Shown here: piece by piece, positions 40,670 through 50,094 of the stretch
Layout: each line of letters begins with the position of its first letter
Numbering within the stretch: position 1 is the first letter of the stretch
Assembly (NCBI GenBank): GCA_964557855.1
Contig: CAZLBP010000011.1
Location: forward strand, 1-64,000
Direction: 5' to 3'
DNA: 64,000 nucleotides
Source: JAJRZL01 sp964557855
GTDB lineage: Bacteria > Zixibacteria > MSB-5A5 > GN15 > FEB-12
Made by a program: the position numbers and the translations under genes
The notes under the pieces: model-generated
The model's input: the letters and a program-made list of their open reading frames with translations, nothing else
Told to the model about the DNA's origin: nothing
Database searches by the model: none

Positions 40670-43339
40670 TTGAATAAGTCATTTAAACAATCGAGTACTC
40701 TGTTAAGTGTGCTTTTCATAAGCATCCTGGCTTCCTCAGCCCTGGGCGGCGTGACCGGCAAGATATCGGGGGTGGTTACGGACTCGACCACAAACGAGCC
40801 AGTCGTGGGAGCCCAGGTGCGGGTGGTCGGTACCGATATCGGCACCGTGACCGATATCGACGGCGAGTACTTCATGATCAACCTGAACGGCGGCAAGTAC
40901 GATCTGGCTGTCAACAGTATGGGCTACGAGCCGATTCTGAAGACCGGAGTCCGGGTGCTGGTGGACCTGACCACGCCGGTTGATTTCACTCTGGATCCCT
41001 CGCCGATCGAACTGAACAGAGAAGTGGTCGTCAAAGCCGAGAATCCCGTGATTCAGCATGACTTGACCGGCTCCAAGGTAATATTCACGTCCGACCGGCT
41101 CAAGACATTGCCCAATATCATCAGTGTTCAGTCGGTCCTGACCAACTACCCCGGTGTCGTTATCGATCGCAACGAAGACCTGCACGTTCGCGGCGGTCGA
41201 TCCGGCCAGGTGTCGTACTACTTCGACGGGTTCAATATCCAGGATCCGTTCGTGGCCCGCTCGGGAATGCGGATCATGCCTTCCACGCTGGAGGAGCTCT
41301 CCCTGACGTCGGGCGGCTATACGGCGGAGTACGGTGAGGCGCTGTCCGGTGTCGTCAGCGCCGTATCCCGCGAGGGGTCATCGACCTACCACGGCGGCCT
41401 GAAGATGTACGAAGGCATGACCCAAGAATTCGACGTTACGACCGGTGACTACGGCGGGCTGACGCGCATCGGGAATCGCTCGATGGTGTTCGATCTCTCC
41501 GGCCCGATGCCCGGTTTCGATCCCAGGCGGTTTACTTTCTTTACGGCCGGTGAGTATCTCCATGACCCGTCCTTCCTCCCCCACAACGGTATTGTCTCCT
41601 ATACCGGGATCGCGAAAGTCTCCATTCAGCCCACGAACCGCATGAAGCTGAAGACGAACGTTTCATATTACGATGCCGACGGGGAAGTATACGATCATCG
41701 CGACGTCAACGGTCGTTCGTATGATTTCAACCTCGACGGCCTGCCGATTTTCGAGAAAAAGTCCTATCTGGTCGGCATCGGCGGCGATTACGCATTCAGC
41801 GAACGATTCGTTCTTAAAGCCAGTGTCAACCGGTTCTCGACCGAGACCAAGAGCGCACCCGAAGACTATTTCGATCTCTACTGGACGGACTGGCCGGGCT
41901 ACTTCGAAGACGAGGGCGGCAACTACGACGGTACTATCCATGAAGATAACTACGGCAATGACCGCGATTACTCCGATCCGGCCCAGATAGTCGGTTTCAC
42001 GGTCGGTGATGACTTCGATCCTTCGTACCGGTACCGCAAATCGGAATACAACGGTCTCTCGCTCAGCTTCATCAATCAGTTTAACAAGTGGAATCAACTG
42101 AAGGCCGGTGTCGAGTATAAGCAGTATGACATAGCCTGGGATTTCAAGCAGTTTTTCAATCCCAATCCCTACGGCGAAATGTACACCAGCAAACCCACGT
42201 ATACTTCGTTTTTCCTGCAGAATAAGCTGGAATACGACTATTTCATAATTAACTTCGGTCTCCGTTATGACTACAACAATACGGACGCCACCTACAACGC
42301 GACTCCTCAGGACACGGTCGTTTCCTGGGAGAAGGCGGAGTCCAAATACCGGTTGTCGCCGCGTCTGGGCGTCTCCTTCCCGATCGCCGAGCACTCGGTT
42401 ATGCACTTCAACTATGGGCTGTACTACCAGTCGCCAAGGTTCACGTATCTCTACACCAACCTGCAGGGCGACATCAGTTCCGGCTTCCCGCTGCTGGGTA
42501 ACCCGAATCTGGAGCCCGAGCAAACCACGGCCTACGAGCTGGGGCTGAACCACTTAGTCGGCGACGACCTGCGTATCAGTTCGATCGCCTACTACAAAGA
42601 CATCGAAGATCTGGTGACGACGCGATCTTCGTTCGAAGTGGCCGGGAACGCGGTAACGCACTTTGACAATGACGACTACGGCACGGTAACCGGCTTTGAT
42701 GTGGCTCTGGAGAAACTGCCGACCGGCAGCTACTTCAGCGGCTCCGTGTCCTACGGCTATATGGTGGCCCGCGGCAACGGCTCCACGGCTCTGGAACCGT
42801 ACTACACGTACCTGACCTCAACCACCGATACCCTGGCGCCAGTCACGGAGTATCCGCTCGACTTTGATCAGCGGCACACGGTAACCGGCGTGCTGAACTA
42901 CCGGGTACCGGCCGACTGGCAAGCCAATTTCTTCGGTCTGCAGCTGCCGGGCGACTGGGGCTTGAGCGCCGTCGGTTACTACGGTTCCGGACTGCCGTAT
43001 ACGCCGACCGACCAGAACGGCAATCGCCGCGGCGAACGCAACGAAGGTCGTTTGCCGGCCTCGTACACGGTTGATCTGCGTTTCAACAAGCAGTTCGCAG
43101 TGCCCGCCCGATCGATGATGCTCAGTCTCTTTGTTGAAGTAGACAATCTCTTTAACCGACGCAATGTCATAAATGTATATTCTCGTACCGGTTTACCCGA
43201 CAACGACGGGTGGAACACTCAGGGGGGGTTAGCTCTGGACCAACAGGAAGTTGACCGGTTCGATCAACTGTATGATAACGATCCGCAGAACTTCTCGCCT
43301 CCCCGGACGATACGAACCGGGTTTGAGCTAACCTTCTAA
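40670..43339 (+). CDS. TonB-dependent receptor with carboxypeptidase-regulatory-like domain
   Basis: An 889-residue outer-membrane protein. Signal peptide (LLSVLFISILASSALGGVTG), a CarboxypepD_reg-like beta-sandwich (about 27-110, GKISGVVTDSTTNEPVVGAQ), plug (about 125-230, LPNIISVQSVLTNYPGVVID, DLHVRGGRSGQVSYYFDGF) and a 22-strand barrel ending in aromatic residue (IRTGFELTF). Start is TTG at 40670 with CGAGGAGGA upstream. The next two genes encode a FlgD-tailed secreted protein and a PorV-like protein, a trio common in FCB genomes. Substrate unknown; no SusD partner. Confidence 0.9.
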   Translation: MNKSFKQSSTLLSVLFISILASSALGGVTGKISGVVTDSTTNEPVVGAQVRVVGTDIGTVTDIDGEYFMINLNGGKYDLAVNSMGYEPILKTGVRVLVDLTTPVDFTLDPSPIELNREVVVKAENPVIQHDLTGSKVIFTSDRLKTLPNIISVQSVLTNYPGVVIDRNEDLHVRGGRSGQVSYYFDGFNIQDPFVARSGMRIMPSTLEELSLTSGGYTAEYGEALSGVVSAVSREGSSTYHGGLKMYEGMTQEFDVTTGDYGGLTRIGNRSMVFDLSGPMPGFDPRRFTFFTAGEYLHDPSFLPHNGIVSYTGIAKVSIQPTNRMKLKTNVSYYDADGEVYDHRDVNGRSYDFNLDGLPIFEKKSYLVGIGGDYAFSERFVLKASVNRFSTETKSAPEDYFDLYWTDWPGYFEDEGGNYDGTIHEDNYGNDRDYSDPAQIVGFTVGDDFDPSYRYRKSEYNGLSLSFINQFNKWNQLKAGVEYKQYDIAWDFKQFFNPNPYGEMYTSKPTYTSFFLQNKLEYDYFIINFGLRYDYNNTDATYNATPQDTVVSWEKAESKYRLSPRLGVSFPIAEHSVMHFNYGLYYQSPRFTYLYTNLQGDISSGFPLLGNPNLEPEQTTAYELGLNHLVGDDLRISSIAYYKDIEDLVTTRSSFEVAGNAVTHFDNDDYGTVTGFDVALEKLPTGSYFSGSVSYGYMVARGNGSTALEPYYTYLTSTTDTLAPVTEYPLDFDQRHTVTGVLNYRVPADWQANFFGLQLPGDWGLSAVGYYGSGLPYTPTDQNGNRRGERNEGRLPASYTVDLRFNKQFAVPARSMMLSLFVEVDNLFNRRNVINVYSRTGLPDNDGWNTQGGLALDQQEVDRFDQLYDNDPQNFSPPRTIRTGFELTF

Positions 43340-43354
43340 GCTGGAGCGATACCT

Positions 43355-46132
43355 ATGAAGACACACAAACAGTTCAGTATTATGAGCGTGGTCATAGTCG
43401 TAACCGTTTTGGTTCTGGCAGCCGGCAGTATGGCGGCGAAACCTCCAGCCCCGTATCAGGCCGACGAGCGCGAAGGCGGCTTGAGCCTGGCTCCGGAACC
43501 GGTGACCGTCGACCAGGTGACCCACAACGTCGGTAATATCGTAACCACCATCGACAACTATGGCTTCATCGGCGGCTACTCGTATTACGACTTGCCGTCC
43601 GGCGAATGGCCCCGCAATTCCGGGCGCCATTATCTGGCCGAAATCCGGTACTGGATGGGCACGGTTTCTGCCGATGGCGACACGCTGGTAGCGAACACGT
43701 TCGATGATTTCGAAGCGCTGCCGTTCAATACGTATGCCAACGACCGGTACAACATCCTCCTGTCGACCGATACGTCAAGGTACCACGTCGAAGGCCCCGG
43801 CCTGTCGGGCTACGATCCCACCGATACGGTCGGTCTCGGGACCGGCAACCCGGCGTACGGCTGGCGGGTTTGGAATCCGGACTTGCAAACCTGGGATTAC
43901 AACCGCACGTCCAACGTACTTTTGGCCGATTCCGCCCTGCCCAGCGGGCCGACCTCGCTGCAGGATTCCCATTACAGATTCGGGGACGCGGCAGGAGGGG
44001 CGCCTTTAATGGGTCTGGAGATGAGCCAGACGATTTATCAATGGAATTACTGCTACAACGAAGACTTTATGTTCGTCGTGCTGGACATCACCAACACGTC
44101 GGATGAAGACTACGTTGACTTTGCCGTCGGCGTCTATGTGGATATCGACGTCGGTGGAGAGGACGGCCGGGGTGAAAACGGCCGGTTGCAGGATATGGTG
44201 GCGTTCGACTCCACTGAAAACCTGGCCTGGATCTACGACGCGATCGGCATCGATCCCGGCTGGGGGCCGACCGTACGGACCGGTATCATGGGTACCAAAC
44301 TCCTCGAAACACCGGATGACATCGGCATGACCGCCTTCCGTTCCGGTGAGTGGGACGTGTTGCCGGACGATGATCCGGGACGCTACGACCTGATTAACAG
44401 CGCCCAGTTCGACGAGTCGCTGCCCCCGACGGATCAGTACTATATCCAGTGCACGCGCGGGATCAACCTGACGGCGGGCAAGACGGTTCGCGTGGTGTAT
44501 GCCCTGGTGGCGGGTGAAGACGAAGAAGATTTCCGCAACAACGCGGCTCTGGCACAGAGTCTGTATGACAACGACTTCATTGGCCCGCAGCCGCCCCCGA
44601 CCCCGACCCTGGAGGCGCGCGCCGGACACCGTAAAATCTACATCAACTGGAACGACACTTCGGAAGCGGGCGTGGACCCCATGTCGGGTGAGAACGACTT
44701 TGTCGGCTACAAACTCTACCGCAGCGACAATCAGGGTAAGACCTGGGGCATAGTCAATTATCAGACCGGCAACAACTGCCTGACGGTGGATTACCGGCCG
44801 TTGGCCACCTATACCATCACCTCTCCCCAGGACCCAATACCGCATTCTTTCATCGATACCGGGCTCTACAACGGAGTGGAGTACTGGTATTGCCTGGTGG
44901 CGTTTGATGCCGGAGATACAGCGATCGGAGTAGATCCCCTGCAGTCGGGTTTCGGCATCGCCGGCGAGGCGCGCAATGTGATTGCGGTCACGCCGCGACC
45001 CAATCCGGCCGGTTACTACGATGCCATCGGTACCATTGAGCATGAGTATACTGGTAACGAAGTGCCTTCCGACGGCGAAGTTTTCCCGGTGGTGTTCGAT
45101 GAAGGGGAACTCCTGGGCGCCGAATACAGTGTCGTTTTCGAGGACACGCCCGAGAAGACCTATTGGCATCTCATAAATGAAACAACCGGTGACACGGTGT
45201 TGGCCGATCAGACGAAAGCCAACGCCGAACCCGGTGAATACGATGTGGTCGAGGGGCTCCGCATCGTAGTCAACAACGGTGACCATGTTCCGCGCGACTT
45301 CGGGCAGACCGCCTTCGCCGGTGGTGAGACGACGCTGGCGCTGGATCCGGCCGCATTCTATGGACCGGCTCTGCCTCCCTTAACCGGAGACCCCAATGAC
45401 GTCTTTGGCGACGCGCCGTATCGCGCTACCTACGAGCTGCGCTACACCACTGATTCTACGAGGGCCACCTGGATAATCGACGGTTTCTATGGAATCGAAA
45501 CTGTCTACTGGGTACCGTTCGAATGCTGGAACACAACCACCAATCAGCGCGTGTCACTGGCCGTGTATGATTTTGACTACGGAACCGGTGGGCCGGGAGA
45601 CGGCGTATGGAATGACTACGATCTGCTCTCTATCGTGGACTATCCGTACAATCCGACGACCACCGTAACTCCAGAGGCCTTTCCGAACTACTACGGTTGG
45701 CTGTTCGGCTTTGATGTGGCCGGCTACAATCCCGCGCCGGGCGACGTCCTGACAATCTACGGTGCACCCTTAAACGGGCCGGACGACCGGTTTACGTTCA
45801 AGGTCGACGGGGTCAATGAGGCGGTGGCGCGCAATCAGCTCAAGGATATCAAGGTGGTGCCCAACCCGTATTTTGCGCGCTATTCGGCCATGGTGGAGAC
45901 ATCCGAGGGCGAGTCGGTGATCGAATTCCAGAATATACCGGACGAGTGTACGATCCGCATTTACACGCTGGCGGGTGACCTGGTACGCACGATTAACCAT
46001 TCGGCCGGTGACGGCGTAGCCCGGTGGAACCTGCAATCGGAAAGCCGGCGCCAGGTAGCCTCGGGCGTGTATCTCTTCCATGTCGAGTCGCCCTATGGAG
46101 AGCACCTGGGTCGATTTTCAGTAGTGAAATAA
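43355..46132 (+). CDS. Large secreted protein with FlgD-like C-terminal domain
   Basis: A 925-residue exported protein with signal peptide (MSVVIVVTVLVLAAGSMAA). Middle part is beta-rich; around residues 425-530 there is a fibronectin type III-like segment (GHRKIYINWNDTSE, FVGYKLYRSDNQGKTW, GVEYWYCLVAFD). The last 80 residues have the FlgD-Ig / type A-like sorting pattern (KVVPNPYFAR, CTIRIYTLAGDLVRTI, VASGVYLFHVES), used by type IX-like secretion systems in FCB bacteria. It follows the TonB receptor by 15 bases and precedes a PorV-like gene. Function unknown. Confidence 0.82.
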   Translation: MKTHKQFSIMSVVIVVTVLVLAAGSMAAKPPAPYQADEREGGLSLAPEPVTVDQVTHNVGNIVTTIDNYGFIGGYSYYDLPSGEWPRNSGRHYLAEIRYWMGTVSADGDTLVANTFDDFEALPFNTYANDRYNILLSTDTSRYHVEGPGLSGYDPTDTVGLGTGNPAYGWRVWNPDLQTWDYNRTSNVLLADSALPSGPTSLQDSHYRFGDAAGGAPLMGLEMSQTIYQWNYCYNEDFMFVVLDITNTSDEDYVDFAVGVYVDIDVGGEDGRGENGRLQDMVAFDSTENLAWIYDAIGIDPGWGPTVRTGIMGTKLLETPDDIGMTAFRSGEWDVLPDDDPGRYDLINSAQFDESLPPTDQYYIQCTRGINLTAGKTVRVVYALVAGEDEEDFRNNAALAQSLYDNDFIGPQPPPTPTLEARAGHRKIYINWNDTSEAGVDPMSGENDFVGYKLYRSDNQGKTWGIVNYQTGNNCLTVDYRPLATYTITSPQDPIPHSFIDTGLYNGVEYWYCLVAFDAGDTAIGVDPLQSGFGIAGEARNVIAVTPRPNPAGYYDAIGTIEHEYTGNEVPSDGEVFPVVFDEGELLGAEYSVVFEDTPEKTYWHLINETTGDTVLADQTKANAEPGEYDVVEGLRIVVNNGDHVPRDFGQTAFAGGETTLALDPAAFYGPALPPLTGDPNDVFGDAPYRATYELRYTTDSTRATWIIDGFYGIETVYWVPFECWNTTTNQRVSLAVYDFDYGTGGPGDGVWNDYDLLSIVDYPYNPTTTVTPEAFPNYYGWLFGFDVAGYNPAPGDVLTIYGAPLNGPDDRFTFKVDGVNEAVARNQLKDIKVVPNPYFARYSAMVETSEGESVIEFQNIPDECTIRIYTLAGDLVRTINHSAGDGVARWNLQSESRRQVASGVYLFHVESPYGEHLGRFSVVK

Positions 46133-46144
46133 AGGAGGCGCAAG

Positions 46145-47149
46145 GTGAAAACACTAAGAACCATACTTCTCATATTGCTGTTGATGGTGAGCACCAGCGC
46201 TGTCGCGGAAGTAGCCAACGTCGGCTCGGCCGGTGCTCAGTTCCTCAAGATCGGTGTCGGACCCAGATACCAGGCCATGGGTGAAGCTTCGGTGGCGGTC
46301 GCCAACGACGTTTATGCCGCCTACTGGAACCCGGCCGGCCTGGCCGAAATCGACCGCTCGGCGGTCGGTTTCACCAATGTCAACTGGGTACTGGACGTCG
46401 ATCTCAATTATCTGGCCCTGGCCAAGTACTACGAAGACGTGGGTACGTTTGCCGTGTCGGCCAGTATACTCTCCATGGATGATCAGGAGATCACGACGTT
46501 CGAAGAGCAATCCGGAACGGGTGATTTCTATTCGGCTTCATCCTATTCTGTAGGCGTTTCATTCGCCCGGCAGCTGACGAACCGGTTTGCATTCGGCACC
46601 ACGGCCAAATACGTCGGCGAACGAATTCACAACGAAGAGGCCGACGGCTTTGCATTTGATTTCGGGACTTTGCTGTATACCGGGTACCGGTCTCTACGAC
46701 TGGGCATGAGCATCAGCAACATGGGACCGGAACTCCAGTTCAAGGGACCGGACCTGGACGTCAGTTTCGATGACCTGGAAGGCGAAGGCGCCAATGATCC
46801 GGTCGGGGCTCAACTCAAGACTACGCCGTACGATTTGCCCCTCGTGTTCCGGGTCGGCATGGCCTACGACGTGGAAATGGGCCCGAAGTCGATGGTGACT
46901 TTCGCCGGGGAATTGAAGCATCCCAACGACCATGATCAGCAAGGCGCCATCGGAGCCGAATACAGCTTCTCCGAACAATTCTTCCTCCGTGGCGGCTATA
47001 AGGTCAATTATGACGAAGAAGGTTTGGCCCTCGGGGCCGGCCTGAAGACCTCGATCTCCAGCGAAACTCGTTTATTCATAGACTATTCCTGGCAGGATTT
47101 CGGACGGCTGGAAACAGCCCAGAGATTCTCGGTTGGTTTCACGTTCTAG
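46145..47149 (+). CDS. PorV/PorQ family outer-membrane protein
   Basis: A 334-residue beta-barrel protein. Signal peptide (LRTILLILLLMVSTSAVAE), then the family opening GSAGAQFLKIGVGPRYQAMG, the conserved AAYWNPAGLAE and alternating barrel strands ending in FSVGFTF. PorV-like proteins shuttle or anchor type IX secretion cargo. Start is GTG at 46145 with AGGAGG upstream. Transcribed with the receptor and FlgD-tailed protein, followed by a terminator. Confidence 0.88.
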   Translation: MKTLRTILLILLLMVSTSAVAEVANVGSAGAQFLKIGVGPRYQAMGEASVAVANDVYAAYWNPAGLAEIDRSAVGFTNVNWVLDVDLNYLALAKYYEDVGTFAVSASILSMDDQEITTFEEQSGTGDFYSASSYSVGVSFARQLTNRFAFGTTAKYVGERIHNEEADGFAFDFGTLLYTGYRSLRLGMSISNMGPELQFKGPDLDVSFDDLEGEGANDPVGAQLKTTPYDLPLVFRVGMAYDVEMGPKSMVTFAGELKHPNDHDQQGAIGAEYSFSEQFFLRGGYKVNYDEEGLALGAGLKTSISSETRLFIDYSWQDFGRLETAQRFSVGFTF

Positions 47150-47172
47150 TACTCCTCCTCAGAGTCAAAATC

Positions 47173-47200
47173 AGCCCCTCGGACACGGGGGGCTTTTTTT
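47173..47200 (+). terminator. Rho-independent terminator
   Basis: AGCCCC / GGGGGCT stem and a run of seven T, 24 bases after the PorV-like gene. Confidence 0.9.
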
Positions 47201-47277
47201 GTATCCGAACTGGACAAAAAGCGGTACAAGGGATATATATAGCTTCTGTTAAGGCTAATTGATACAGGAGATGTTAT

Positions 47278-48870
47278 ATGATCCGAATGTCTTATTGCGC
47301 AAGATCCGTTCTGACAGCCGCTGTAAGTATCGTTTGTCTTTGTTCGTCCATACAATCCCAGTCCAGCATGGCAGTTGAAAACCTCGCCTACTATTTCGAT
47401 TTGCTGGTCTCCGGAAACCTCGAGTCGGCACAGGGTCTCTGGACGGCGCCGGTTGTCGAGCGGTCTGGAAGATTCGGCATTACGTACACGGGTATGCCGC
47501 TCAAGGTAGACTGCACCTCGCCTATTGTCCGCAATATCGATGTCATGCGTGATTATGTCTATCAGGCCGCCAAGTCGGTCACCGAGCTGCCGGGCGGTGA
47601 GTATTACACGCTGGAGTATTCCTCCGTCGTACAAGGTGAGAAGATAACGCATCTGTACTACATGTATTTTGACGGCTCGTATTTCTGGCTGACACATCCG
47701 CAGGAGTACTACGGACGACACTGGCCCATAATCGAATCCAGGTACTTCCGTATACACTATCACCCCGATGTCAAAGGGTATCTGCACGGGCTGGTGCTGG
47801 CGGAAGCGGACCGGTTCATTGAAGCCATGGCTGATTCTCTGTCACTGTCGTCCGAGCAACTGCGAAAGATCGGTCAGAACAAGATCGAGTATTTCTACTG
47901 CGACTCGGACTCCACGGTTGAAGCAATCACCGGACACAAGATCAAAGGCACACTGGATCTGGCGACCAACGATGTTATCAGCGCCTTCTTCCCCCACTAT
48001 CACGAAATCTTCCATCTGTTAATCAATATCAGGCTGACAGAGCTGCCCCTGTACACGCAGCCCATACTCCGCGAGGGCATCGCTGTCTGCTACGGCGGCC
48101 GCTGGGGCAAGGCCCCGCCCACGCTGCATTACCTGGGCGCCTTCCTGCACGAGCAGAAGATTGTCGAAGTGGACTCAATCCTGACCATGGGGAGGTTCCA
48201 GCAGCAGGCGGTAGCCGACATGGCCTATCCGGTAGCCGGGCTGTTCGTGAGATTTCTCATTGAGAATATGGGTTTGAGTAAGTTTCTGGATCTGTACGTA
48301 GATCTGTCAGGCGCCTATGGCTATCTCGTGAACATGAAAGCACCGACCCTCAAGAAGATTCTCTTCGAGGCTCTGGGAGAGCCATCGTGGGAGGATCTGA
48401 TGGCGAATTTCGCCGAATACTTACAAACGTACCATGATGGTCGCGCGGTCTTCAGTCCCGGGGGCTTGAGCGACGGCAGGGACGTGGCTCAGACGGAGCA
48501 GTTGGCCATTCGCGAGAACCAGGATTGGCTGGGAGTTACGTATACGACCAACGGCTCCGAACCGCCGACGGGCAATCTGCTTTTCAGTAAAGACGACAAC
48601 CTGGCCGGCCAACGATCAATACTATTCGAAGAACAGTACCAGGGCGCCATGGAGTTCGAGGGTTATCGGTATGGTCTGCGGTTTGACGTCAACGAGGCCG
48701 GCTTATACGATTACGTGACTAATCAGCTGCTGGCCAAGTACATTTGGGGCATTACGCCGTCGGATGATTACAAGAACGAGGCCGGCACCAGTATCGCCGT
48801 CAGGTTCCGAAAGGAACTGTGCGATGTCATTTCACTGGGCGAAGGAGAATACAAACTGTTGGCTTATTAA
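47278..48870 (+). CDS. Putative exported HExxH metallopeptidase
   Basis: A 530-residue protein with an N-terminal signal (RSVLTAAVSIVCLCSSIQS). Not matched to a named family, but residues 242-246 are HEIFH, a zinc HExxH motif, followed by Glu266 in LREGIAVCYGG, the spacing of gluzincins such as the peptidase MA-like group. The region before it (YFRIHYHPDVKGYLHGLVLA) fits the domain opening of such peptidases. The last 120 residues form a separate beta-rich domain. Ribosome binding site AGGAG precedes ATG. It is its own unit after a terminator; RmuC follows 40 bases later. Confidence 0.65.
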   Translation: MIRMSYCARSVLTAAVSIVCLCSSIQSQSSMAVENLAYYFDLLVSGNLESAQGLWTAPVVERSGRFGITYTGMPLKVDCTSPIVRNIDVMRDYVYQAAKSVTELPGGEYYTLEYSSVVQGEKITHLYYMYFDGSYFWLTHPQEYYGRHWPIIESRYFRIHYHPDVKGYLHGLVLAEADRFIEAMADSLSLSSEQLRKIGQNKIEYFYCDSDSTVEAITGHKIKGTLDLATNDVISAFFPHYHEIFHLLINIRLTELPLYTQPILREGIAVCYGGRWGKAPPTLHYLGAFLHEQKIVEVDSILTMGRFQQQAVADMAYPVAGLFVRFLIENMGLSKFLDLYVDLSGAYGYLVNMKAPTLKKILFEALGEPSWEDLMANFAEYLQTYHDGRAVFSPGGLSDGRDVAQTEQLAIRENQDWLGVTYTTNGSEPPTGNLLFSKDDNLAGQRSILFEEQYQGAMEFEGYRYGLRFDVNEAGLYDYVTNQLLAKYIWGITPSDDYKNEAGTSIAVRFRKELCDVISLGEGEYKLLAY

Positions 48871-48910
48871 GCCGGCAGCCGGGGCGGCGCCGATCATATC
48901 GTAGTTATGT

Positions 48911-49969
48911 ATGGATACATTATCGCTTCTCGCTGTCGTCCTGTTGGCTTTGGTACTGATGGCCATGGTCTGGTTGCTGATCGTCACGTACCGGCGACTC
49001 AAAACAGTGAATTACACGGATCGGTTGACGAGTTCCGTTGAATCTCTGAAAGCGGAACTGGTGGAATCCCAGATGAAGGGGCTGCTGGCGCTGCGGGAGT
49101 CTCTCGATTCCGCAGGAAAGCTTATCAACGAGCGTTTAGCTGAAGGGAGTTCGTCACTTGACCGGAGGCTCGACATATTCGGCACGATTGAAAGGAAGCT
49201 GGGTGAGCTCGAACAGCAGACGGGCAATATCGAGCGTATCGGCCGCGATATTAGCGGCCTGGCCGACCTGCTGAAACCCCCCAAACTTCGGGGCAATCTG
49301 GGGGAATTCCTACTGGACAACCTGCTTTCGCAGGTGCTGCCTGCGAGTCTTTACTCCACCCAGTTCTCATTTCCCGACGGCAGCCGGGTCGATGCCGCTA
49401 TCAACGTGGGCAACCGCTTGTTGCCTATCGACTCCAAGTTTCCCCTGGAAGCGTATCAGCGCTTAGATGAAGGTGAAGCGGATGTCAAGCTTCAGAAGGA
49501 ATTCGACCGTACGCTGAAACGACATATCGACACCATTCACGGCAAGTACATCCAGCCGGATCAGAAGACGACGCAATTCGCTCTGATGTATATTCCGAGC
49601 GAGGCAGTCTATTATCGGATCATCACGGGTGACAATCAGGACCTGCTGGAATATGCTCTGAACCGCCAGGTCATCCCCAGTTCGCCGGGACACTTGTATG
49701 CCTTTCTGGTGTCGATTGCGGCCGTGTATTCCGAAGTCGGACTGGCCGGTGATATTCAGCGTCTCACCGCCGCAGTGAAGGGATTGCAGGAGTGCCTCGC
49801 TCATCTTCAGAGATTTCATGAACGGATGGAGGGCTCGTCGCGAACGCTCACTCTCATCCTGGCCAAATCCCGCGATGAGTTGACCCAGTTGGCGTATCAT
49901 ATTGAGCGATTGAAAGAGCCGGTGGCGGCGGGGGCGAGCGGTAGCACGGTATCGGCAGAGGAGCAGTAG
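48911..49969 (+). CDS. rmuC: DNA recombination protein RmuC
   Basis: A 352-residue protein: one N-terminal membrane segment (5-25), a coiled coil (about 38-110) and the RmuC nuclease-like domain with KLRGNLGEFLLDNLLSQVLP, LLPIDSKFPLEAYQR, FALMYIPSEAVYY and VIPSSPGHLYAFLV. RmuC limits inversions at short inverted repeats and belongs to the PD-(D/E)xK-like group. Somewhat shorter than the E. coli protein (475) because the coiled coil is shorter. No good ribosome binding site was seen. Confidence 0.92.
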   Translation: MDTLSLLAVVLLALVLMAMVWLLIVTYRRLKTVNYTDRLTSSVESLKAELVESQMKGLLALRESLDSAGKLINERLAEGSSSLDRRLDIFGTIERKLGELEQQTGNIERIGRDISGLADLLKPPKLRGNLGEFLLDNLLSQVLPASLYSTQFSFPDGSRVDAAINVGNRLLPIDSKFPLEAYQRLDEGEADVKLQKEFDRTLKRHIDTIHGKYIQPDQKTTQFALMYIPSEAVYYRIITGDNQDLLEYALNRQVIPSSPGHLYAFLVSIAAVYSEVGLAGDIQRLTAAVKGLQECLAHLQRFHERMEGSSRTLTLILAKSRDELTQLAYHIERLKEPVAAGASGSTVSAEEQ

Positions 49970-49974
49970 TGTGG

Positions 49975-49993
49975 CCGTGATCTGTGATCGCGG
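49975..49993. repeat. Copy of the CCGCGATC hairpin
   Basis: GTGGCCGTGATCTGTGATCG differs by one base from the element at 29590-29612; stem CCGTGATC / GATCGCGG, loop TGT. Located directly after rmuC. Confidence 0.6.
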
Positions 49994-50094
49994 GTGTTGA
50001 CCGTCCGGCTACCCGACTCGCTTCTTGTCACCCGCGCGAAAGGGCCAGCTAAAATCCCCTCGAGTTGTTGTGTCGGGATTGATCGCCAGGAGCA

